Shown one piece after another: positions 9,384 to 17,006 of a DNA stretch of 64,000 nucleotides. The stretch comes from JBBRHQ01 sp963840235 (GTDB taxonomy: Bacteria; Actinomycetota; Thermoleophilia; Solirubrobacterales; 70-9), in NCBI GenBank assembly GCA_963840235.1, contig CAWIYC010000003.1, positions 496,001-560,000 of the forward strand, given 5' to 3'. Both the position numbers and the translations under genes were made by a program. Under the pieces are notes generated by a model. The model saw nothing but the letters and a program-made list of their open reading frames with translations, had not been told where the DNA came from and made no database searches. Positions within the stretch are counted from its first letter, which is position 1; each line of letters starts with the position of its first letter.

Positions 9384-10233
9384 CAGCTAGTCGCTCCGCG
9401 ACCTCAGTGCCCGCGCAGAAGGCCGCGATCTCGCGCGAGAGCTTGCCGCCCTGCCATGCCAGCGGCGACTCCCCCTCCCCCTCGCTGACGAGCGTCGAGT
9501 TCGGGAGCCGCTCCGCGTAGGCCTCGGCCACCGTGTGGGGATGGCCCGGGTCGGCGACGTCGTGGCTGGCGACCACCAGGGCCGGTGTCTCCAGCGTCTC
9601 CAACTCGCTCATTGTCTCGAACGGGCGCGAGCGCGGGACCTCCCGCAGGGCCTGCGCCAGCGCCTCTGGGTGGTGGTGAAGCGAGATCCGCTCGCGGGTG
9701 ATCCGCAGGACGGTCTCGCGCCAGGCCGGGTCGATCCCGGCCGCCTCGATGCGCTCGACGAAGCCCTCCACCCCGCCTTGCTCGAGACCATCGGCGAGGC
9801 CATCCCAGTAGGGCAACGCCTCCTCGGGCACGGCGCCGCTGTAGACCGGGCCGACGATCACCAGGCCTGCAACGCGTTCGGGGCGCTCGAGCGCGTAGGC
9901 GACCGCGGTGTGGGCCCCCATCGAATGCCCGCCGAGGACGAATGGACCCTCCTTCACGGTTTCGTCCAGGACGGCCCCCAGGTCGGCGACGAGCTCCGGG
10001 TATCCATAACCCGATCCCCTGGGGGCGGGGTCCGATTCCCCGTGAGCGCGGGCGTCGTAGACGATCAACAGGTGGCCGCGGCGGGCCAGCAGCTTGGAGC
10101 CGTGGACGACGTAGCGACGGGTCGCCGTGATCCCGTGGCAAAGCACCACCGCCGGCCCCTCCCCCGAGCGCTCCCCGCGCAATGTCAGTCCCGCGCCGGG
10201 GGCGCTGACCGGGGTCGGCTCGACCGGGTTCAA
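9376..10233 (-). CDS. Alpha/beta-hydrolase fold protein without an obvious catalytic His
   Basis: The fold is clear: HGITATRRYVVHGS forms the oxyanion-hole region (about residue 35), GHSMGAH the nucleophile elbow (about 98-104), and SHDVADPGHPH supplies the acid. Where the family normally has a GH(S/T) histidine near the end, this protein reads SEGEGESPLAWQ, with Glu in that position. Activity may therefore be lost or use a different base. The gene overlaps the HAD phosphatase gene upstream by four bases (ATGA) and the PRC-barrel gene downstream, forming a tight operon from the cyclophilin gene onward. The substrate is unknown. Confidence 0.85.
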   Translation of the reverse strand: MNPVEPTPVSAPGAGLTLRGERSGEGPAVVLCHGITATRRYVVHGSKLLARRGHLLIVYDARAHGESDPAPRGSGYGYPELVADLGAVLDETVKEGPFVLGGHSMGAHTAVAYALERPERVAGLVIVGPVYSGAVPEEALPYWDGLADGLEQGGVEGFVERIEAAGIDPAWRETVLRITRERISLHHHPEALAQALREVPRSRPFETMSELETLETPALVVASHDVADPGHPHTVAEAYAERLPNSTLVSEGEGESPLAWQGGKLSREIAAFCAGTEVAERLADE

Positions 10234-11018
10234 CCCGGCCCCAGCGCGGCCGGCAGGTCGGCGATCGAGTCGATCGTCGCGGTCGGGGCGATGCCGCTGG
10301 CGGCGACGAAGTCCTGCCGGTACTTGCCGGTGCGAACGAGCACCGCCCGCAGGCCGGCGTCGAGCGCGCCACCGATGTCCGACTCGACGTCGTCACCGAC
10401 CATCGCCACCCCGGCCGCCCCCCGCCCGAGGTCGGAGAGAACCGAGCCGAAGAAGCCCGCGGAGGGCTTGCCGACGACGAAGGCCTCCTTTCCGCTCGCG
10501 TACTCGACCGCGGCGACGAAGGGGCCGGCGTCGAGCGAGAGTCCGTCGGCCGTCAGCCAGTAGCGGTTCTTCTGCAGCGCGATCAGCTCCGCCCCGTCCA
10601 TCACCAGCCGGAAGGCACGGTTGAGAATGGTGAAGCCGAACTGCTCGCCGAGGTCGCCCATGATCACTGCGTCCACGTCCGCTGTCGCCTCCTCGAGACC
10701 CTCGAAGTCGGCCTTGACCGCGTCGTTCATGATCAGCGCGACCCGGCGGTGGCCGGCCTGCTCGCAGTGCCGCCGGGCCAGCCGGGCGGGGGTCGCCAGC
10801 TCAGCGGGCTCGACCGCGAATCCGAGCTGCTCGAGCTTCTCCAGCGTCTGCCCGCGGGAGCGGGCGGTGGTGTTGGTCACGAACCGCAGCGTGAGACCCA
10901 GCCCCCGCAGGCTCTCGACCGCGGCGGCCGCACCCGGGACCGCCTCCCCCTCGACGTAGAGGACCCCGTCGAGGTCGAGCAGCAGCGCGCCTAGCCCTTC
11001 GAGGCCGCCGGCCGCCAT
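10230..11018 (-). CDS. HAD-IIA family hydrolase (NagD/HDHD2-like)
   Basis: A haloacid-dehalogenase-superfamily phosphatase. Motif I is LLDLDGVLYV (about residues 12-21), motif II FVTNTT, motif III the lysine in VVGKPSAGFF, and motif IV MVGDDVESDIGGA. The large cap between motifs II and III marks subclass IIA, and the sequence is closest in style to the HDHD2-like branch. Typical substrates are sugar phosphates, p-nitrophenyl phosphate or pyridoxal phosphate; the true one is unknown. The start is uncertain: ATG 11018 gives the usual length, while an in-frame TTG at 11069, six bases after the cyclophilin stop, would add 17 residues. Confidence 0.85.
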   Translation of the reverse strand: MAAGGLEGLGALLLDLDGVLYVEGEAVPGAAAAVESLRGLGLTLRFVTNTTARSRGQTLEKLEQLGFAVEPAELATPARLARRHCEQAGHRRVALIMNDAVKADFEGLEEATADVDAVIMGDLGEQFGFTILNRAFRLVMDGAELIALQKNRYWLTADGLSLDAGPFVAAVEYASGKEAFVVGKPSAGFFGSVLSDLGRGAAGVAMVGDDVESDIGGALDAGLRAVLVRTGKYRQDFVAASGIAPTATIDSIADLPAALGPG

Positions 11019-11074
11019 CAGGACGCCGCCGCCACAGCCTGCTCGCCCATCGCTACCTTCGGCATCCAATCGCC

Positions 11075-11740
11075 CTAACGCTTCTCGATCGTGACCTTCT
11101 CGATCAGGACCGTCTGCTTCGGCTGCTCGCTGGCTGTGCCGAGGGTGCCGATCCGCTTGACCACGTCGAAGCCCCCGCTCACCCGCCCGACGAGGGCGTA
11201 CTCCGGTGGCAGGCCGGCGTCGGCACCGATGACGATGAAGAACTGGCTCCCGGAGCGCCCCGGCGGCTCTGCCGACGTCTTCGCCATCGCCACCACGCCC
11301 CGGGTGTAGGCGAGGTTCGCCGGCGGCTTCTCATCGACGCTGTAGCCGGGGCCACCGGTGCCGGTTCCGTTCGGGTCGCCGCCCTGGATCACAAAGCCGG
11401 GCGAGATCCGGTGGAAGGTCAGTTCGTCGTAGAAACCCCGCCTGGAGAGGTAGGCGAAGGAGTTGGTGGTGACCGGCGCCCGCCCGGTGTCGAGGGCGAT
11501 CTCGAAGGTGCCGCAGTTGGTCTCCATCACCGCAGTCAGCTTCTCACCCGGCTTCACCGTCTGCGGCGGCGCCTTGAGGCTTACGGTCTTGGGGTCCGGC
11601 TTATCGACCCGCCGGCACCCGTTCGAGCTCACCTTCTCATCCGAGCCGCCGCCGGATCCGCCGCGGACCACGAGGATCACCCCGACCAGTACCGCTACTG
11701 CGGCCAGCGCGACGATCAGAGTTATCCGCCTGTCCTGCAC
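11075..11740 (-). CDS. Membrane-anchored cyclophilin-type peptidyl-prolyl isomerase
   Basis: Catalyses cis-trans isomerisation of proline peptide bonds. One N-terminal hydrophobic segment (residues 6-25) with no good cleavage site places the enzyme outside the cytoplasmic membrane as an anchored or secreted foldase. After a Gly/Ser linker comes a cyclophilin domain (about 65-221) with the catalytic FHRISPGFVIQGGD, then GVVAMAK and GSQFFI, all expected active-site elements. The start is GTG, preceded by a short divergent region shared with the methyltransferase gene. It is first in a four-gene run with the HAD, hydrolase and PRC-barrel genes. Confidence 0.9.
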   Translation of the reverse strand: MQDRRITLIVALAAVAVLVGVILVVRGGSGGGSDEKVSSNGCRRVDKPDPKTVSLKAPPQTVKPGEKLTAVMETNCGTFEIALDTGRAPVTTNSFAYLSRRGFYDELTFHRISPGFVIQGGDPNGTGTGGPGYSVDEKPPANLAYTRGVVAMAKTSAEPPGRSGSQFFIVIGADAGLPPEYALVGRVSGGFDVVKRIGTLGTASEQPKQTVLIEKVTIEKR

Positions 11741-11778
11741 AGGGCGGCCAAGCCTAGAGGGTTGCGATCATCTGCCCC

Positions 11779-12444
11779 GTGGCTTCCGTTCGCTCCGATC
11801 CCCCCTCCCGCGACCGCCTGCTCGGTCGCGCGCTCAACAACATCGTGGCGAGGGCTCCGTGGCTGTGGCCGCTGTTGCGGGGACGGATGCGTCGCTTCTT
11901 CTCCGAGCGCGCCGCCGGTTGGGACGAGCGCACCGGAGCGGGCAGCCTCGAGCACCTGGCTCCCCTGGCGGCGGCCGTTCTGGAAGTCTCGCCCTCTCCC
12001 GAGCGCGTCCTCGACGTCGGCTGTGGGACCGGAGCCGGGACGCTGTTCCTCGCCCGCGAGTTCCCCCAGGCGCGGATCCGCGGAATCGACATCTCGGAGG
12101 AGATGATCGAGCGGGCGATCGCCAAGATCGGCCTCGACCCCGAGGGACGGGTCGCATTCCGGGTCGGCGACGCCGCCGCCCTCCCCTACGCCGACGAGTC
12201 ATTCGACCTCGTGACCCAGCTCAACATGCCGCCGTTCTTCGATGAGCTGGCGCGGATGCTGCGGCCCGGGGGGTTTGTCATCATCGCCGCCAGTTGGGGC
12301 GACGCCACCCCCTTCTACACGCCCGAGAAGCTCCTTGCATGGAAATTCCGCCAGCGCGGTGTGGAGCCTGTCGCCGGCGGCGAGGCCGGCTCGGGGACCT
12401 TCTTCGTCGGCCGCCGCGAGCTCAGCGCCCCCGCCGGCGTTTAG
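11779..12444 (+). CDS. Class I SAM-dependent methyltransferase
   Basis: A 221-residue protein with the SAM-binding signature VLDVGCGTGAGTLFLAREF (about residues 79-97), acidic residue GIDISEEM at the end of strand 2, and VGDAAALPYADESFDLV as motif II/III. It resembles the methyltransferase-11/25 group that modifies small molecules, lipids or quinones; the C-terminal domain gives no further clue. An N-terminal Arg-rich helix precedes the core. The GTG start is used. It is followed 12 bases later by the lipid-kinase gene and may be part of the same transcript as murT-gatD. Confidence 0.85.
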   Translation: MASVRSDPPSRDRLLGRALNNIVARAPWLWPLLRGRMRRFFSERAAGWDERTGAGSLEHLAPLAAAVLEVSPSPERVLDVGCGTGAGTLFLAREFPQARIRGIDISEEMIERAIAKIGLDPEGRVAFRVGDAAALPYADESFDLVTQLNMPPFFDELARMLRPGGFVIIAASWGDATPFYTPEKLLAWKFRQRGVEPVAGGEAGSGTFFVGRRELSAPAGV

Positions 12445-12456
12445 GCTCCTGCCCCG

Positions 12457-13353
12457 ATGGAGATGGAGTCGATGCCCCTGGCGCTGATCGTCAACCCGTC
12501 CGCGGGCCGCGGCAGGACCAAGGACCTGCTGCCCAGGGTCGAGAAGGCCCTGGACGAGCGGCACATGGCCTTTCGGGTCGAGAGGACGCGCGACCGCGAG
12601 CACGCGGTCGATGAGATCCTCCGGGCCGCCGAGGGGGGAGAGGTCCCGGTGATCATGAGCGGAGACGGACTGATCGGCCTCGCCGGGGGAATCCTTGCCG
12701 GATCGGAAGTCCCGCTCGGGATCATCCCCGGGGGTCGCGGCAACGACTTCGCTCGCGTCCTCGGGATACCGACCGAACCGGAGGAGGCGGTCGAAGTGCT
12801 CGCCGGCGGGGAGATTCGCCAGGTCGACGTCGGCGAGGCCAACGGCCAGCGCTTCCTCTGCATTGCCAGCGTCGGCTTCGACTCGGAGGCCAACCGGATC
12901 GCCAATGAGTCGAAGCTGTTCAAGGGAAACCTCGTCTACGCCTACGCGGCGCTGCGGGCGCTGATCAGCTGGAAGCCGGCACGGTTCACGGTCAAGGTCG
13001 GCGAGGAGCGCATGCGCTTCACCGGCTACACGGTGGCCGTTGCCAACACCAAGGCCTACGGCGGAGGCATGCTGGTTGCCCCCGACGCAGACCCTGCCGA
13101 CGGCGAGTTTGACGTCGTCCTCGTCGGCGAGGTCGGCAAGTTCCGCTTCCTGAGTAACCTGCCGAAGGTGTTCAAGGGGACGCACGTCGACCGCGAGGAG
13201 GTAAGGGTCTTCCGCGCTCCCTTCCTCGACCTCGAGGCGAGCCGGCCGTTCGCCGTCTATGCCGACGGCGAGCACATCACCGACACGCCGGTCTCCCTGC
13301 GCCTGCTGCCGCGCGCCCTCGGCGTGATCGTGCCGCCGCAGCCCGCGGCTTGA
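12457..13353 (+). CDS. Diacylglycerol/sphingosine-kinase family lipid kinase
   Basis: Belongs to the DAGK catalytic family (YegS/DgkB type), which phosphorylates membrane lipids. It opens with ALIVNPSAGRGR; the nucleotide loop is IMSGDGLIGLAGG near residue 66, where most family members have GGDGT, so the loop is slightly unusual (GDG kept, Thr replaced by Leu). Then PGGRGNDFAR, and the conserved C-terminal half with YGGGMLVAPDADPADGEFDVVLV. The next gene, murT, starts within its stop codon, implying translational coupling with wall-precursor amidation. Two starts (12457 and 12472) are possible. Confidence 0.85.
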   Translation: MEMESMPLALIVNPSAGRGRTKDLLPRVEKALDERHMAFRVERTRDREHAVDEILRAAEGGEVPVIMSGDGLIGLAGGILAGSEVPLGIIPGGRGNDFARVLGIPTEPEEAVEVLAGGEIRQVDVGEANGQRFLCIASVGFDSEANRIANESKLFKGNLVYAYAALRALISWKPARFTVKVGEERMRFTGYTVAVANTKAYGGGMLVAPDADPADGEFDVVLVGEVGKFRFLSNLPKVFKGTHVDREEVRVFRAPFLDLEASRPFAVYADGEHITDTPVSLRLLPRALGVIVPPQPAA

Positions 13354-14738
13354 GCGGCTCGGGCGGCGCCGTCTTCGGCGCCAAGGCCGCGCTGGCGCGA
13401 GCTATCGGCGCCGCCAGCCGTGCCAGCGGCCGCGGCGGGGGCACAACCCTCCCCGGCAGGGTCCTGCTGAGAATCGAGCCCGACGCGATAAACCGCCTCG
13501 GCTCCCGGCTGGCCGCCGGCTCGACGATCGTCAGCGCCACAAACGGCAAGACGACGACGGCGGGCATGATCGCCGCGATCCTCGCCGCGGCGGATCGGAG
13601 GCCCGTCCACAATCGGGCTGGCTCGAACATGACCTGGGGGGTGGCGACGGCGCTGCTCGAGCAACGGGGGGACGAGGGCCTGTTCGAGGTGGATGAGGCC
13701 TGGCTGCCACGCGTGGCGGAGCAGCTGGACCCGACCCTGATCGTCCTCGGCAACCTCTTCCGAGATCAGCTCGACCGCTACGGCGAGCTCGAGACGCTCG
13801 CCGACGAGTGGGCGGCCCTGGTCGAGCGCCGGGCGGGGACGACGGGCTTTGCCCTCAACGCTGACGACCCCCTGATCGCCGACCTCGGCCGCGACCGCGC
13901 CGGGCGCCCGCGGCCGGCGGTCACCTACTTCGGCGTCAACGACCCCTCACAGGCCCTGCCCGAGCTCCAGCACGCTCACGACGCCAAGCACTGCCGCCGC
14001 TGCGGGCACCCATATGTCTACGAGCGCGCCTTCATCGGCCACCTCGGCCACTACTCCTGCTCCAATTGCGGCGCCCGGCGGCCCGACCCCGAGGTCGCCG
14101 CGACCTCGATAGAGCTGCGCGGTATGAGCGGCTCCTCGTCCACGATCATGACCCCCGCGGGCGAGATGCGGCTGCAGTTGCCGCTGCCCGGCCTCTACAA
14201 CGTCTACAACGCCCTGGCGGCGATCGCCGCCGGCCTGCGGATGGGGCTGGAGCTGTCCACCATCGGCGCGGCCCTCGCCGATGTACGGGCCGCCTTCGGG
14301 CGGGTCGAGACGATCGCCGTCGCCGGGGTCCCGGTCTCGATCCTGCTGATCAAGAACCCGGCGGGCACGAACGAGGTCCTGCGGACGCTGCGCCTGGAGG
14401 CTGCCGGGGCGGGCCTCGACCTCTGGGTCGCGCTCAACGACAACACCGCGGACGGCCACGACGTCTCCTGGGTGTGGGACGCCGACTTCGAGTTGCTGGA
14501 GGGATCGGTCCGCCGTGTCGTCTGCGCCGGCACACGGGCCCCGGAGATGGCGCTGCGGCTGAAGTACGCGGGGATCGATCCGGCCAGGATCGAGGTCGAG
14601 CCGCAGGTCGCATCCTCGCTCGACCGCGCTGTCGCCGGCTCCGAGGGGCGCCTGTTCGCCCTGCCGACCTACACTGCGCTGCTGGAGCTGCGAAGGCTGC
14701 TGGCCGAACGCGGCCTGGCGAAGGAGTTCTGGGAGTGA
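13350..14738 (+). CDS. murT: MurT, lipid II isoglutaminyl synthase ligase subunit
   Basis: MurT activates the D-glutamate carboxyl of lipid II with ATP so that ammonia delivered by GatD converts it to D-isoglutamine, changing wall crosslinking. The Mur-ligase P-loop is SATNGKTTTAGM (about residues 63-74). A four-cysteine ribbon (CRRCG ... CSNCG, about 215-245), characteristic of MurT, is inserted in the central domain. The C-terminal domain carries a Mur-ligase-like WDADFELL segment and lacks a UDP-MurNAc-binding N-domain, as expected. It begins at a TTG overlapping the stop of the lipid-kinase gene and is followed by a methyltransferase and then gatD, all with overlapping stops and starts. 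Confidence 0.92.
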   Translation: MSGSGGAVFGAKAALARAIGAASRASGRGGGTTLPGRVLLRIEPDAINRLGSRLAAGSTIVSATNGKTTTAGMIAAILAAADRRPVHNRAGSNMTWGVATALLEQRGDEGLFEVDEAWLPRVAEQLDPTLIVLGNLFRDQLDRYGELETLADEWAALVERRAGTTGFALNADDPLIADLGRDRAGRPRPAVTYFGVNDPSQALPELQHAHDAKHCRRCGHPYVYERAFIGHLGHYSCSNCGARRPDPEVAATSIELRGMSGSSSTIMTPAGEMRLQLPLPGLYNVYNALAAIAAGLRMGLELSTIGAALADVRAAFGRVETIAVAGVPVSILLIKNPAGTNEVLRTLRLEAAGAGLDLWVALNDNTADGHDVSWVWDADFELLEGSVRRVVCAGTRAPEMALRLKYAGIDPARIEVEPQVASSLDRAVAGSEGRLFALPTYTALLELRRLLAERGLAKEFWE

Positions 14739-15499
14739 GGGGGGCGGCGGAAACAGACCGGGGAGGCGCCGATGGCGCCGACGCGGTCCTCTGGCACGAC
14801 CTCGAGTGCGGCTCCTACTCCGCCGACCTCGGCCTCTGGGAGCAATTGGCGGAATCCGCCCGGGGCGAGGTCCTCGACCTCGGCTCCGGCACGGGACGCG
14901 TCGCCCTCCACCTCGCCCGCCGGGGCCACCGGGTCACCGGAGTCGACTCGGACCCCGTCCTGGTGGCGGAGCTGAATCGCCGGGCCGGCGCCGCCGCTCT
15001 CCCAGCGACCGCAGCGGTCGCCGACGCCCGCGATTTCGACCTCGATCGCCACTTCGACTTGGTGCTGGCGCCGATGCAGCTCCTCCAGCTCTTCGCCGAT
15101 GGCTCCGAACGGCGCCGCTGCCTCGCCTGCGCCGCCCGCCACCTCACTCCGGGAGGGCGCCTCGCCGCCGCCATCCTCGCCCCAGGCGGCGGCGTCGAGG
15201 GAACCGAGGAGGGCCCGCCGATCCCCGACGTCCGCGAGGAGGGGGGCTGGGTCTTCTCGAGCCTCCCGGTGGCCGTCATCGGCGACGGCTCGAGGATCTC
15301 TATCCGCCGCCTGCGGCAGAAGGTCTCACCCGGTGGCGCCCTGTCCGAGGAGGAGAACGAGGTGTCCCTGGCCGACCTCCCGGCAGCGACCCTGGAGGCC
15401 GACGCGGCGAGGATCGGGCTCCTCCCCGTGGGCCGCCGCCTGATAGCCCCGACCGAGGACCATGTCGGCTCGACCGTCGTCCTCGTGGAGGCCCGCTGA
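14735..15499 (+). CDS. SAM-dependent methyltransferase inside the murT-gatD operon
   Basis: A 254-residue class I methyltransferase. The SAM motif is VLDLGSGTGRVALHLARRGH (about residues 46-65), followed by VTGVDSDPVLVAEL and AVADARDFDLDRHFDLVLAPMQ, with a C-terminal beta-rich part. Its GTG start overlaps the murT stop (GTGA) and its stop overlaps the gatD start (TGATG), so all three are almost certainly translated together. MurT and GatD usually sit side by side; an enzyme placed between them suggests a linked role, perhaps on a wall precursor or lipid carrier, but the substrate is not shown by the sequence. Confidence 0.85.
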   Translation: MRGAAETDRGGADGADAVLWHDLECGSYSADLGLWEQLAESARGEVLDLGSGTGRVALHLARRGHRVTGVDSDPVLVAELNRRAGAAALPATAAVADARDFDLDRHFDLVLAPMQLLQLFADGSERRRCLACAARHLTPGGRLAAAILAPGGGVEGTEEGPPIPDVREEGGWVFSSLPVAVIGDGSRISIRRLRQKVSPGGALSEEENEVSLADLPAATLEADAARIGLLPVGRRLIAPTEDHVGSTVVLVEAR

Positions 15500-16245
15500 T
15501 GGAGCTGCGCCTCCTCGCCCTCTATCCGGAGCAGATGAACATCTACGCCGACCGGGGCAACATCGTCTTCCTGCGGCGCCGCTGCGAGTGGCGCGGAATC
15601 GGGTTCAGATACTCCGCCGCCGGTCCCGGCGAGAGCTTCGACCCCGCTGCCCACGATCTCGTCTATATCGGTGGCGGCCAGGACCGCGATCAGCGCGCGG
15701 TCGCCGCCGACATGGTCGAGAGCAAGCGCTCGGCGCTGTCGGCCGCCGTCGCCGACGGCGCCGCGGTGCTGGCCGTCTGCGGCGGCTACCAGCTCCTTGG
15801 ACACAGCTACGAGCTAGGAGAGGAACGGATCCCCGGCCTCGGGCTCGCCGACCTGGAGACGATCAGGGAGCCCGGCGAACGGCTGATCGGCAACATCGCG
15901 ATCGAGGCCGACCTCGGTGGCGGTGGGGGGTCACAGCTCCTGGCCGGATTCGAGAACCACGGCGGCCGCACCTATCTGGGAGAGGGCGCGGTGCCCTTTG
16001 GCCGGGTGATCCGCGGGCACGGCAACAACGGCCGGGACGGGTTCGAGGGAGTGCGGCAGGCGAACCTGATCGGCACCTACATGCACGGCCCGCTGCTGCC
16101 GAAGAACTCCTGGCTCGCCGACCGCCTGATCCAGCTCGCTCTCGGCCGCCGCCTCGGCGCCGAGCCCGAGCTGGAGCCGCTCGACGACGCCCTCGAAGTG
16201 GCCGCGCACGAGTCGGCCCGCGAGGCCGCCATGCACCGGCGCTGA
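15499..16245 (+). CDS. gatD: GatD, glutamine amidotransferase subunit of lipid II isoglutaminyl synthase
   Basis: GatD hydrolyses glutamine and passes ammonia to MurT for amidation of lipid II D-glutamate. It is a CobB/CobQ-type class I glutaminase domain: the nucleophile is in AVCGGYQLLGH (Cys about residue 94) and the histidine in GTYMHGPLLPKN (about 196). HGNNGRDGFEGV is also typical of GatD. The length (248 residues) is normal. Translation is coupled to the preceding methyltransferase gene. The stop is 13 bases from that of the convergent DUF547 gene. Confidence 0.92.
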   Translation: MELRLLALYPEQMNIYADRGNIVFLRRRCEWRGIGFRYSAAGPGESFDPAAHDLVYIGGGQDRDQRAVAADMVESKRSALSAAVADGAAVLAVCGGYQLLGHSYELGEERIPGLGLADLETIREPGERLIGNIAIEADLGGGGGSQLLAGFENHGGRTYLGEGAVPFGRVIRGHGNNGRDGFEGVRQANLIGTYMHGPLLPKNSWLADRLIQLALGRRLGAEPELEPLDDALEVAAHESAREAAMHRR

Positions 16246-16258
16246 GTCATCGGCGCGA

Positions 16259-16972
16259 TCAGACGACGATCGTCCAGTCGAAGCGGGCGTAGCGGACCCG
16301 CAGGCGAGAGGCGTTCTCCCTCAACCAGGCGGCCTCGCCCGGCAGGTGGGCGGCGGCGAACCCGAGCTGCGCGGCGCTGCCGCCAAAATCGGCCCGGTAG
16401 AGCTTCATCAGCCCAGGCAGCACCACCGCCCCACCGGCGCGATCGATCTCACACTCGGCCTCGAGGTAGATGCGGGTGGCCTCCTCGAGCTGCCCGGCCA
16501 CCCGCGCCGGCTCGTAGGTGCGCGGCGCCGGGCAGGAACGGGCTCCGCAGTTGAGCGCGAAATGGATCCGCGGGTCCGGGGCTGAGGGGGCGGCCGCCAG
16601 CCGCGGATCCCCCCGACCGAGGGCCCGACGCGGCGAGTAGGGCGGCCGCGCATTCCCCCGCAGGAGGCCATGCTCGATCGCGTCGAGCGGGTAGTCCAGC
16701 CCTCCCACCCGGTAGGCACAGCGGCGGAACATCCGCCGGTGTCGCAGAAGTGAGCCGCTGCGCGGTCGCACCCGCATCTCGTGAATCAGCAGGGCGTTGT
16801 AGAGGTTGAGCCAGAAGGCGAGCCGGAGACCGTCGCCCTCGAGCCCGGCGGCATCGACTCCGTGAAGCGCCGCCTCGAGGTCCTCGACCCGGTCGGCACC
16901 CTCCCAGGTCCGCTCGCGGGCGGCCGCCGTGATCAGGTCCTGCGAGAGCCTCCCCGGTTCGGAGGCGAGCAA
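16259..16972 (-). CDS. DUF547 family protein
   Basis: A 237-residue protein matching the DUF547 family: AFWLNLYNALLIHEM (about residues 51-65) is the conserved N/Y-rich helix, followed by YRVGGLDYPLDAIEHGLLRG, DPRIHFALNCGARSCP (about 140-155) and a Leu-rich C-terminus. The conserved Asn, His and Cys residues resemble a cysteine-protease-like fold, but no activity has been settled for the family as far as I know. No signal peptide is evident from the TTG start chosen here; the start is uncertain. It lies 34 bases downstream of the secreted propeller-like gene and may be cotranscribed with it. Confidence 0.8.
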   Translation of the reverse strand: MLASEPGRLSQDLITAAARERTWEGADRVEDLEAALHGVDAAGLEGDGLRLAFWLNLYNALLIHEMRVRPRSGSLLRHRRMFRRCAYRVGGLDYPLDAIEHGLLRGNARPPYSPRRALGRGDPRLAAAPSAPDPRIHFALNCGARSCPAPRTYEPARVAGQLEEATRIYLEAECEIDRAGGAVVLPGLMKLYRADFGGSAAQLGFAAAHLPGEAAWLRENASRLRVRYARFDWTIVV

Positions 16973-17006
16973 AGCGGGCTGCGGGTTGAGGACGTCCGTG
17001 GTGGGC

